A stretch of 64,000 nt of DNA from Pseudomonas hefeiensis (GTDB taxonomy: Bacteria > Pseudomonadota > Gammaproteobacteria > Pseudomonadales > Pseudomonadaceae): contig NZ_CP117449.1 of assembly GCF_030687835.1 (NCBI RefSeq), positions 5,084,001-5,148,000 of the forward strand, given 5' to 3'. The position numbers were made by a program, and so were the translations under genes. This document shows positions 56,646 to 64,000 of this stretch, in pieces. Below the pieces are notes generated by a model. That model was not told the DNA's origin. It did not search any database and saw only the letters and a list, made by a program, of their open reading frames with translations. Positions within the stretch are counted from its first letter, which is position 1. The number at the start of each line of letters is the position of its first letter.

Positions 56646-59348
56646 ATGCCGCAGGTGGATCCCGAACTCTTCGACCGCGGCCAGTTCCAGGCTGAACTGG
56701 CCCTGAAGGCAAGCCCCATATCGGCCTTCAAGAAGGCGATCCGCCAGGCTCACGAAGTGCTCGACCAGCGCTTTCGCAGTGGCCGGGATATTCGCCGGCT
56801 GATCGAAGACCGCGCCTGGTTCGTCGATAACATCCTGCAAAAGGCCTGGGAGCAGTTCAACTGGAGCGAAGATGCCGACATTGCCCTGGTGGCGGTGGGT
56901 GGCTACGGACGCGGCGAACTGCACCCCTACTCCGACATCGATTTGCTGATCCTGCTGGACAGCGCCGACCATGAAGTTTTCCGCGACTCCATCGAGCGTT
57001 TTCTGACGCTGCTGTGGGACATCGGCCTGGAAGTCGGTCAGAGCGTGCGCTCGGTGCAGGAATGCGCCGACGAGGCCCGCGCCGACCTGACGGTGATCAC
57101 CAACCTAATGGAAAGCCGGACCATCGCCGGCCCCGAGCACCTGCGCCAACGTATGCTCGAGGTCACCAGCACGGCGCACATGTGGCCCAGCAAGGACTTT
57201 TTCCTGGCCAAGCGCGCCGAGCAGAAGGCCCGCCACCACAAGTACAACGACACCGAATACAACCTGGAGCCCAACGTCAAAGGCTCCCCTGGCGGATTGC
57301 GGGACATCCAGACGATCCTGTGGGTTGCCCGTCGCCAGTACGGCACGCTGAACCTGCGAGCCCTGGCCGGCGAAGGCTTCCTGGTGGAAAGCGAAAACGC
57401 CCTGCTGGCCTCGTCCCAGGAATTTCTGTGGAAAGTGCGCTACGCCTTGCACATGCTTGCCGGGCGCTCCGAAGACCGCCTGCTGTTCGATCACCAGCGC
57501 TCCATCGCGGGCTTGCTGGGCTTCGAGGGCCAGGATGCCAAGCAGTCCATCGAAAACTTCATGCAGCAGTACTACCGGGTGGTAATGAGCATTGCCCAGC
57601 TCAGCGAGCTGATCATCCAGCACTTCGAGGAAGTCATCCTCGCGTCCCAGGACGAAGCGCCACCGCAACCGATCAACTCACGCTTCCAACTGCATGACGG
57701 CTACATCGAAGCGCGTAGCGCCAACGTGTTCCGCCGTACACCTTTTGCCATGCTCGAGATCTTCGTACTCATGGCCCAGCAGCCGGAAATCAAGGGGGTG
57801 CGCGCCGACACCATTCGCCTGCTGCGGGAAAACCGTCACCTGATCGATGACGACTTCCGCCACGATATCCGCAACACCAGCCTGTTCATCGAGCTGTTCA
57901 AGTGCAGGATCGGGGTGCATCGCAACCTGCGGCGGATGAACCGCTACGGCATTCTGGGGCGCTACCTGCCGGAGTTCGGCTTCATCGTCGGGCAAATGCA
58001 GCACGACCTGTTCCACATCTATACGGTCGATGCCCACACGCTGAACCTGATCAAGCACCTGCGTAAGTTGCAATACACCCAGGTATCAGAAAAATTCCCG
58101 CTGGCCAGCAAGCTCATGGGCAAGCTGCCCAAGCCCGAACTGATCTACATGGCAGGGCTTTATCACGATATCGGCAAAGGTCGCCAAGGCGATCACTCCG
58201 AGATCGGCGCGGTGGATGCCGAGGCGTTCTGCCAGCGGCACCAACTGCCAGTATGGGACAGCCGACTGATCGTCTGGCTGGTGCAGAATCACCTGGTGAT
58301 GTCGACCACCGCCCAGCGCAAGGACTTGTCCGACCCGCAGGTGATCCACGACTTCGCTCAGATCGTCGGCGATGAAACACGCCTGGACTACCTCTATGTA
58401 CTGACCGTGGCCGATATCAACGCCACCAACCCGAGCCTGTGGAATTCCTGGCGCGCCAGCCTGCTGCGCCAGCTCTACACCGAGACCAAGCGCGCCTTGC
58501 GCCGCGGCCTGGAAAACCCGGTGGACCGCGAAGAGCAGATCCGTCGCACCCAAAGCGCCGCCCTGGACATCCTGGTACGCGGTGGCACCGATCCGGACGA
58601 CGTCGAGCAGCTCTGGTCGCAATTGGGCGACGACTATTTCCTGCGCCACACGGCCGGCGACGTGGCCTGGCACAGCGATGCGATTTTGCAGCAACCGGCC
58701 GATGGCGGGCCGTTGGTGCTGATCAAGGAAACCACCCAGCGCGAGTTCGAGGGCGGCACGCAGATTTTCATCTACGCCCCGGACCAGCACGACTTCTTCG
58801 CCGTGACCGTGGCGGCGATGGACCAGCTCAACCTCAACATTCACGACGCTCGGGTCATTACGTCCAGCAGCCAGTTCACCCTCGACACCTACATTGTGCT
58901 CGACACCGACGGCGATTCGATTGGCGACAACCCGGCGCGGGTCAAGCAGATCCGCGACGGTCTCACCGAGGCCCTGCGCAACCCGGCGGATTACCCGACC
59001 ATCATCCAGCGCCGGGTGCCGCGCCAACTCAAGCACTTCGCCTTCGCTCCCCAGGTGACGATCCACAACGACGCCCAGCGTCAGGTCACGGTGCTGGAGC
59101 TCAGCGCCCCGGATCGCCCGGGCCTGCTGGCGCGGGTCGGGCATATATTCCTGGAGTTCGACCTGTCGTTGCAGAACGCCAAGATCGCCACCCTGGGCGA
59201 GCGGGTGGAAGACGTGTTCTTCATCACTGACGCGCATAACCAGCCGCTGTCCGATCCGCAGTTGTGCAGCCGCCTGCAGGACGCGATTGTCCGGCAGCTG
59301 AGCGTCAACCAGGAACCTGATATCAACCTGACGCGTATCAATATCTGA
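56646..59348 (+). CDS. glnD: PII uridylyltransferase/uridylyl-removing enzyme GlnD
   Basis: A 900-residue protein with an N-terminal nucleotidyltransferase ([20 protein letters not shown]), a central HD hydrolase ([20 protein letters not shown]) and two C-terminal ACT domains ([40 protein letters not shown]). It adds or removes UMP on the PII protein in response to glutamine and so sets nitrogen assimilation. Confidence 0.97.
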   Translation: MPQVDPELFDRGQFQAELALKASPISAFKKAIRQAHEVLDQRFRSGRDIRRLIEDRAWFVDNILQKAWEQFNWSEDADIALVAVGGYGRGELHPYSDIDLLILLDSADHEVFRDSIERFLTLLWDIGLEVGQSVRSVQECADEARADLTVITNLMESRTIAGPEHLRQRMLEVTSTAHMWPSKDFFLAKRAEQKARHHKYNDTEYNLEPNVKGSPGGLRDIQTILWVARRQYGTLNLRALAGEGFLVESENALLASSQEFLWKVRYALHMLAGRSEDRLLFDHQRSIAGLLGFEGQDAKQSIENFMQQYYRVVMSIAQLSELIIQHFEEVILASQDEAPPQPINSRFQLHDGYIEARSANVFRRTPFAMLEIFVLMAQQPEIKGVRADTIRLLRENRHLIDDDFRHDIRNTSLFIELFKCRIGVHRNLRRMNRYGILGRYLPEFGFIVGQMQHDLFHIYTVDAHTLNLIKHLRKLQYTQVSEKFPLASKLMGKLPKPELIYMAGLYHDIGKGRQGDHSEIGAVDAEAFCQRHQLPVWDSRLIVWLVQNHLVMSTTAQRKDLSDPQVIHDFAQIVGDETRLDYLYVLTVADINATNPSLWNSWRASLLRQLYTETKRALRRGLENPVDREEQIRRTQSAALDILVRGGTDPDDVEQLWSQLGDDYFLRHTAGDVAWHSDAILQQPADGGPLVLIKETTQREFEGGTQIFIYAPDQHDFFAVTVAAMDQLNLNIHDARVITSSSQFTLDTYIVLDTDGDSIGDNPARVKQIRDGLTEALRNPADYPTIIQRRVPRQLKHFAFAPQVTIHNDAQRQVTVLELSAPDRPGLLARVGHIFLEFDLSLQNAKIATLGERVEDVFFITDAHNQPLSDPQLCSRLQDAIVRQLSVNQEPDINLTRINI

Positions 59349-59362
59349 ACCAACGAACTTCC

Positions 59363-59392
59363 TGTGGGAGCGAGCCTGCTCGCTCCCACAAG
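59363..59392. repeat. Single REP palindrome between glnD and dapC
   Basis: TGTGGGAGCGAGCCTGCTCG runs directly into CTCCCACA, a compact REP hairpin. Confidence 0.85.
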
Positions 59393-59420
59393 GACCGCGC
59401 CCACATTGACGAGGCCCTTG

Positions 59421-60620
59421 ATGAACAACGCTCTGAACCAGCTCCAGCCTTACCCGTTCGAAAAGCTCCGTGCCCTGCTGGGCAGCGTCACGCCCAATCC
59501 GGACAAACGCCCGATCGCCCTGTCCATCGGCGAACCCAAACATCGCTCGCCAAGCTTCGTGGCTGAAGCCCTGGCCAGCAATCTGGAAAAAATGGCCGTG
59601 TACCCGACCACCCTCGGCATCCCGGAGTTGCGTGAGGCCATCACTGGTTGGTGCGAGCGCCGCTTCAACGTGCCAAACGGCTGGCTGGATCCGGCGCGTC
59701 ACGTGCTGCCGGTCAATGGCACCCGTGAAGCGCTGTTTGCTTTCACCCAGACCGTGGTCAACCGTGGCGACGATGCCCTGGTGGTCAGCCCGAATCCGTT
59801 CTATCAGATCTATGAAGGCGCCGCGTTTCTGGCCGGTGCCAAGCCGCACTACCTGCCGTGCCTGGACGAAAACGGCTTCAACCCGGATTTCGACGCCGTC
59901 TCGCCGGACATCTGGAAACGCTGCCAGATCCTGTTCCTGTGCTCCCCGGGCAACCCGACCGGCGCATTGATTCCAGTGGACGTGCTGAAGAAACTCATCG
60001 CCCTGGCTGACGAACATGACTTCGTGATCGCCGCGGACGAGTGCTACAGCGAGCTGTACTTCGACGAACAGACCCCGCCGCCAGGGCTACTCAGCGCCTG
60101 CGTCGAACTCGGTCGCCAGGACTTCAAGCGCTGCGTGGTGTTCCACAGCCTGTCCAAACGCTCCAACCTGCCCGGCCTGCGCTCCGGTTTCGTGGCCGGC
60201 GACGCGGACATCCTCAAGGGCTTCTTGCTGTATCGCACCTACCACGGCTGCGCGATGCCGGTTCAGACCCAACTGGCGAGCATCGCCGCGTGGAACGACG
60301 AAGAGCATGTGCGCGCCAACCGTGGGCTGTACCGGGAGAAGTTTGACGCGGTGCTGGATATCTTAAGCCCGGTGCTGGATGTGCAGCGTCCCGATGGCAG
60401 CTTCTACTTGTGGCCGAATGTGGCAGGCGATGACGCGGCGTTCTGCCGGGACCTGTTCGAACAGGAACACGTGACCGTGGTACCGGGCTCGTACCTGTCC
60501 CGCGATGTGGATGGCGTCAACCCAGGCGCCGGGCGCGTGCGCATGGCCCTGGTCGCGCCGCTGGCTGAATGCGTGGAAGCGGCCGAGCGGATCCGCGCGT
60601 TCATTCAACGTCGGGGTTGA
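59421..60620 (+). CDS. dapC: Succinyldiaminopimelate transaminase
   Basis: A 399-residue class I/II aminotransferase from the ATG at 59421, with GAGG upstream (MNNALNQLQPYPFEKLRALL). The PLP lysine is in FHSLSKRSNLPGLRSGFVAG; SPGNPTGALIP is the binding motif. It works in lysine and diaminopimelate synthesis. Next to glnD this is the standard Pseudomonas dapC. Confidence 0.93.
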   Translation: MNNALNQLQPYPFEKLRALLGSVTPNPDKRPIALSIGEPKHRSPSFVAEALASNLEKMAVYPTTLGIPELREAITGWCERRFNVPNGWLDPARHVLPVNGTREALFAFTQTVVNRGDDALVVSPNPFYQIYEGAAFLAGAKPHYLPCLDENGFNPDFDAVSPDIWKRCQILFLCSPGNPTGALIPVDVLKKLIALADEHDFVIAADECYSELYFDEQTPPPGLLSACVELGRQDFKRCVVFHSLSKRSNLPGLRSGFVAGDADILKGFLLYRTYHGCAMPVQTQLASIAAWNDEEHVRANRGLYREKFDAVLDILSPVLDVQRPDGSFYLWPNVAGDDAAFCRDLFEQEHVTVVPGSYLSRDVDGVNPGAGRVRMALVAPLAECVEAAERIRAFIQRRG

Positions 60621-60639
60621 TGGCTGTATCGGGGCTGTT

Positions 60640-60668
60640 GTGGCGAGGGGATTTATCCCCTCACCACA
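60640..60668. repeat. GTGGCGAGGGG-type inverted repeat, short copy 2
   Basis: TGTGGCGAGGGGATTTATCC followed directly by CCTCACCACA; the inner part found in other copies is absent. Confidence 0.85.
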
Positions 60669-60974
60669 GGTTCAGTGCTTCACAGGTATTTGTGTATTTG
60701 CCTTTCGATTTATCGCGAGCAAGCTTTGCTCCCACAGCGGTTTGGTGTTGTTCACAAAGTTTGTGACCGACACCCGCCTCCTGTGGGAGCAAAGCTTGCT
60801 CGCGATGAGGCCGGCACTTATTACATCAAGTCCGAAGCTCTACCCGGTCCAGGCACTTGTTCGCCAACAACATCCCCAACTCAATCATCGGCCCCCCCAA
60901 CGCTACATGCCGCCGCGAACCGTTCAGGTCAAACACCAGATCGCTGAGCATCGCATAGGTCGAGGCCAGGAGAT
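60654..60974. repeat. Left copy of a duplicated 320-bp segment
   Basis: This segment is nearly identical to 61831-62147. It spans half of a GTGGCGAGGGG element, a REP pair (60711-60809) and the 3' end of a DUF6124 gene. The two copies lie in the same direction on either side of the toxin-antitoxin locus. Confidence 0.85.
60826..60974 (-). pseudogene. Truncated DUF6124 gene remnant
   Basis: Only the last 49 codons remain, reading in frame through AMLSDLVFDLNGSRRHVALG and ending LLANKCLDRVELRT, almost the same as the end of the complete gene at 62001. The 5' part and the structured leader are missing; the sequence changes abruptly at about 60975. Confidence 0.85.
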
Positions 60975-61054
60975 GTCCGTAATCTCAGGATCCTGTACAA
61001 ATTCTCAGTAGCAACCCAGCTTGCGAAATGCACCTATTTCGGTACACTCCATTC

Positions 61055-61394
61055 ATGGTTGATATTGCCCCCATACTAAACGTACGTTTCTTCCGCACAG
61101 ACGCCGGGAATGAGCCCGTTCGCGAATGGCTGACTGACCTGCCTCGCGAGCACAGACGAATGATCGGGACTGACATCAAGACTGTTCAGATTGGGTGGCC
61201 GATAGGTATGCCGGTGGTTCGCAAACTGGACACTGGGCTATGGGAGGTCAGGATTGACCTTGGAGATACCATCCCGCGTTCTCTTCACCGTAGTGGGCTC
61301 TGACATGGTTCTACTCCACGCTTTCATAAAGAAAAGTCAAAAAACGCCAACCACCGACATGGCAACCGCCAAGCAGCGCAAAGCAAGACTATGA
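61055..61394 (+). pseudogene. RelE/HigB-type toxin gene, frameshifted
   Basis: The start reads MVDIAPILNVRFFRTDAGNE and PVREWLTDLPREHRRMIGTD, typical of Gp49-like (HigB/RelE) toxins. After GDTIP the frame is lost and stops at 61303. In another frame the normal ending appears: VLFTVVGSDMVLLHAFIKKS then QKTPTTDMATAKQRKARL, stop at 61394. A two-base loss or one-base gain near 61272 explains it. The product would lack the C-terminal strand and helix with catalytic residues. The HTH antitoxin follows 10 bp later. Confidence 0.82.
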
Positions 61395-61404
61395 GGCACA
61401 GCAA

Positions 61405-61707
61405 ATGAACAAGCACATCGGATCTGATTTTGACGACTTCCTCGCCGAGCAAGGTATCGCCGAAGAAGTTTCCGCCGCTGCGCTCAAACGCGTTATTGCC
61501 TGGCAGATTGCCGAAGCAATGAAACTTCAGAAAGTGACCAAAAAGGCCCTTGCACAGCGGATGCACACCAGTCGCACTGCTGTTGATCGTGCGTTGGATC
61601 AGAACGATGCAGGAATGACGCTGGCAACGCTTGCCAGCGCAGCGCGTGCGTTGGGTCAGAGAGTGGAAGTGCGGCTGGTTCCTGAGCAGGAAGAGGCTCA
61701 CGCATAA
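61405..61707 (+). CDS. HigA-type antitoxin (HTH, XRE family)
   Basis: A 100-residue protein starting MNKHIGSDFDDFLAEQGIAE with a Cro/C1-type helix-turn-helix (VTKKALAQRMHTSRTAVDRA; LDQND). It would bind the toxin and repress the pair's promoter. The reading frame is intact though the toxin is broken, which fits the rule that an antitoxin can persist without its toxin but not the reverse. Confidence 0.88.
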   Translation: MNKHIGSDFDDFLAEQGIAEEVSAAALKRVIAWQIAEAMKLQKVTKKALAQRMHTSRTAVDRALDQNDAGMTLATLASAARALGQRVEVRLVPEQEEAHA

Positions 61708-61713
61708 GCGCTG

Positions 61714-61846
61714 TTGTGGCGAGGGGATTCATCCCCGCTGGGCTGCGAAGCGGCCCCCAAACAGGCAACTCGGTGTGCCAGAAAGATTGAGTTCACTGCT
61801 TTAGGGCTGCTTCGCAGTCCAACGGGGATAAATCCCCTCGCCACAG
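61714..61846. repeat. GTGGCGAGGGG-type inverted repeat, copy 3
   Basis: TGTGGCGAGGGGATTCATCC and CGCCACA enclose inner arms CGCTGGGCTGCGAAG and CTTCGCAGTCCAACG-like sequence. Confidence 0.88.
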
Positions 61847-62147
61847 GTTCAGTGCTTCACTGATATTTTTGTAATTGCCTTTCGATTTATCGCGAGCAAG
61901 CTTTGCTCCCACAGTGGTTTGGTGTTGTTCACAAAGTTTGTGACCGATACCGGATCCTGTGGGAGCAAAGCTTGCTCGCGATGAGGCCGGCACTATTACA
62001 TCAAGTCCGAAGCTCTACCCGATCCAGGCACTTGTTCGCCAACAACATCCCCAACTCAATCATCTGGGCCACTCCCAATGCTACATGCCGTCGCGAGCCG
62101 TCCTGATCGAAGGCAAGGTCGTTGAGCATTGCATTGGCCGAAGCCAG
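61831..62147. repeat. Right copy of the duplicated 320-bp segment
   Basis: Same direction as the copy at 60654-60974. It includes a REP pair (61891-61982) and the 3' half of the complete DUF6124 gene. Confidence 0.85.
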
Positions 62148-62360
62148 GGTTTCACTGAGGTTGGCCAGCAACACTTCGGTGTCGATACCTTCAGCCACAG
62201 TGAATAGCTGTACTGAGGGCTTGGGTTCTGAGTTGCTGTCGTCAGGTTTGAGGTAGTGGTCCAGCGCACGATCAGCGGCTTCTTGTAGCTTTTCCGGGGC
62301 GTAGTCGCCGTAGGGGAAAGTGGAGGCAGGCTTTGGAGGATTGGGAGTTTCTTTGATCAT
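62001..62360 (-). CDS. DUF6124-family protein, copy 2
   Basis: A 119-residue protein from the ATG at 62360 (MIKETPNPPKPASTFPYGDY), with AGGAG upstream. The C-terminal half, VLLANLSETLASANAMLNDL then GSRRHVALGVAQMIELGMLL, is nearly the same as copy 1, while the N-terminus differs. Function is unknown. Both copies keep the same length and the same leader fold, which argues that protein and leader are under joint selection. Confidence 0.8.
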   Translation of the reverse strand: MIKETPNPPKPASTFPYGDYAPEKLQEAADRALDHYLKPDDSNSEPKPSVQLFTVAEGIDTEVLLANLSETLASANAMLNDLAFDQDGSRRHVALGVAQMIELGMLLANKCLDRVELRT

Positions 62361-62573
62361 GTTTATAGCTCCTAGAGAATTGGGAGCCGCCACCGAGTCT
62401 TCTCACGGACCGGAGGGTGGCAGCCGTACGCGGGGTGAGAATCCGAGTCTCTAGAAGCCCGGCCATGCCGAAGCATGCCCGCGCACGGCCGCCATAACAT
62501 AATGCGCAGACGAAAAATCGCCTGCACTTTATATGGTCGGCGCCTGCGCGCCTAGAGGAGTTCGGATTCTCAC
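62361..62573 (-). promoter_or_regulatory. Structured leader of the second DUF6124 gene
   Basis: On the minus strand a 16-base stem pairs 62478-62493 with 62419-62434 and encloses a hairpin with a TTCG loop (CATGC/GCATG). The strand between hairpin and stem (62435-62458) can pair with an upstream copy (62552-62573) over about 20 bases, or downstream with GTGAGAA (62400-62406) and TCTCTAGGAGC (62368-62378). The last contains the AGGAG ribosome binding site. The bases differ from copy 1 but every helix is kept. Confidence 0.7.
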
Positions 62574-62815
62574 GTCCGGTCGCTGAATTGGCAGCGACAC
62601 CCAGAGGCTAGAGCCCTCGCTTCCGACGGACAACCTTAAAAACTTGTCGGAAACTTCGGTGCGTCTGACAGACCACAATCGCTTGCTCAGACAAGAAAAG
62701 AAATAAAACGCGCCCCCTAAAGCAAGCCATTGATTTTACGGGTTTAACACTTCAACAAATCTCATGCAGCCCTGTTTCAAGAATCAAGCTGGCTTGAATT
62801 CGCTAATACCAGTAG

Positions 62816-62949
62816 CCATGATCGCCCCCGTCACCAGCGAAAGCTGGCCGGAGTCTGGGTCCCTCTCAGGGCTGACCCAGCCGCGCAGACGGGGCGGAGC
62901 AAGCTCAACTGCGTGTCGATTGAAGCCGCCTTCGGGCGGCTTTGCTTTC
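62816..62949 (+). ncRNA. Candidate small RNA with terminator
   Basis: In a gap without a gene, CCAGC/GCTGG (loop GAAA, 62834-62847), CTGGGTC/GACCCAG (62855-62880) and a terminator AAGCCGCC, TTCG, GGCGGCTT plus T-rich tail (62923-62949) occur in a row. No promoter could be assigned. It could instead be the tail end of an older repeat. Confidence 0.4.
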
Positions 62950-63022
62950 TATGAGAACAAGGCACACCGGGCTTTGTTGCGCCTGAAATGCCGAAGATCC
63001 GCAAAGTGGTGGTGATCTATCC

Positions 63023-63154
63023 TGTGGCGAGGGGATTTATCCCCGCTGGGCTGCGAAGCAGCCCTCAAAGCTAACAACGCGCTGTGTCAGACAGCTTGAA
63101 TTGACAGCTTTGGGACTGCTGCGCAGTCCAACGGGGATAAATCCCCTCGCCACA
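63023..63154. repeat. GTGGCGAGGGG-type inverted repeat, copy 4
   Basis: TGTGGCGAGGGGATTTATCC and CGCCACA at the ends, with inner arms CTGGGCTGCGAAGCAGCCC and GGACTGCTGCGCAGTCC. Confidence 0.9.
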
Positions 63155-63175
63155 ATTAGCTTTGCGCCATGGCTG

Positions 63176-64000
63176 CTATTTACCCAACCCCAAATTCGCC
63201 TCCGCCAGATCCAACTCCCCCAGCACCTCACGCAGCACGTCATCCCCAATCTGGTGATGACGGCTGAGGCGATACAACTCCAGCCGCTGCGCCCGATAGG
63301 CCTTCAAGCGCAGCCGGCGTTCCAGCAGGTCCATCTCGAACGCCAATGCCTGGGCTTCGGCGGAGTCGTTGAATACGTCGAGCTGGTGGCGATACTCAGA
63401 CATCAGTCGTGCTTTGAGCTCCGCCGCCAGCGCCGCTTGGGTCGCGTCGGGCGCGCTGGCAGCCTCGCTCGTTTCGTCCACCTCCAGCGCATGGATCGCC
63501 GCTTCAGCAGTTTTGCGCCAGGCATCGCGAACTTCGTTGCGGCGCTTGTCGTCAGGGCTCTTCTCAATGCCCCGTAACAGCAGTGGCAGGGCGACGCAGG
63601 CCGCGATCAGCGACAACAGAATCACCCCGGCGGCAATGAAGATCAGCAAGTCCCGCTCGGGAAACGCTTCCCCCGCCCCCAGCAGCAACGGCACCGACAG
63701 CACCCCCGCCAACGTCACCGCCCCGCGCACACCGCCGAAGGTCAACAACCAGCAAGAACGTGCCGTCGGCACCAGGGTCAACTCGCCTTTGCCACGCCAG
63801 CGGCGCAATAGCCCGGACACGCGCCAAGTGCTTTGCACCCAGACAAACCGCAGCACCAGCAACACCAGGAAAATCGCCACCACGTCCAGGCAGCGGTAGA
63901 ACAGCGTCGGCCACAATGTGGTTTCATGGCTGGTCACCGCCTTGGCGATGTCCGGCAATTGCAGGCCCAGCAGCAGGAAGATCAAGCCGTTGAAGGCAAA
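63176..64000 (-). CDS. Na+/H+ antiporter, CPA1 family (partial)
   Basis: The visible C-terminal 274 residues run off the right edge; the frame is open at 64000. It has membrane segments (FNGLIFLLLGLQL; VVAIFLVLLVLRFVW; ERDLLIFIAAGVILLSLIAA) and the CPA1 motif TFGGVRGAVTLAGVLSVPLL, followed by a soluble tail of about 110 residues ending LGELDLAEANLGLGK. It exchanges protons for sodium. The N-terminal half is not seen. Confidence 0.88.
   Translation of the reverse strand, partial: FAFNGLIFLLLGLQLPDIAKAVTSHETTLWPTLFYRCLDVVAIFLVLLVLRFVWVQSTWRVSGLLRRWRGKGELTLVPTARSCWLLTFGGVRGAVTLAGVLSVPLLLGAGEAFPERDLLIFIAAGVILLSLIAACVALPLLLRGIEKSPDDKRRNEVRDAWRKTAEAAIHALEVDETSEAASAPDATQAALAAELKARLMSEYRHQLDVFNDSAEAQALAFEMDLLERRLRLKAYRAQRLELYRLSRHHQIGDDVLREVLGELDLAEANLGLGK

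Noticed and set aside
62764..63015. Open frame of 83 codons on the plus strand
   Set aside because: It runs through a terminator hairpin and has no ribosome binding site.

Overview
The window is chromosome of a fluorescent pseudomonad (Pseudomonas fluorescens group). This follows from the GC-rich coding sequence, the many short palindromes of the pseudomonad REP type (gcgagcaagcccgctcccac and relatives), the gene order mutS-fdxA-rsmZ-rpoS-nlpD-pcm-surE-truD-ispF, and the long housekeeping block that runs from eno back to rpsB.

Region 1 (1-13.6 kb, minus strand) is a contractile phage-tail cluster. Read in its transcription direction it holds a LexA-like repressor, a repressible promoter with three operators, a long structured leader, a holin, a PA0615-type protein, baseplate genes V, W, J and I, a glycine-rich tail fibre with its chaperone, sheath, tube, E/E', tape measure, U, X and D (cut by the window edge). 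No capsid, portal, terminase or integrase gene is seen, and mutS lies next to it, so it is most likely an R-type tailocin (bacteriocin) at the mutS locus rather than a prophage. The fibre gene carries a run of ten G that puts its 3' end out of frame. A canonical slippery heptamer makes the E+E' protein, and E itself is internally duplicated.

Region 2 (13.6-17.2 kb) is a repeat-rich boundary. It holds tandem REP units, a DUF6124-type gene with a strongly structured leader, a 73-bp tandem repeat split by an IS3-family element with a GTAC target duplication, and a multi-hairpin intergenic element before mutS.

Region 3 (17.2-60.6 kb) is core genome: mismatch repair, the stationary-phase sigma factor and the Rsm small RNA, isoprenoid synthesis (ispF, ispD, dxr, uppS), formaldehyde detoxification (adhC is frameshifted here), lipid A and outer-membrane assembly (lpxD-fabZ-lpxA-lpxB, bamA, skp, rseP), DNA polymerase III alpha, fatty acid and CTP synthesis, translation (rpsB, tsf, frr, pyrH), and map-glnD-dapC.

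Region 4 (60.6-64 kb) is again repetitive. A RelE/HigB-type toxin gene with a frameshift and an intact HTH antitoxin gene sit between two copies of a roughly 320-bp segment, each containing the 3' part of a DUF6124-type gene. The complete DUF6124 gene has a leader with the same fold as the first copy but different base pairs. The window ends inside a Na+/H+ antiporter gene.
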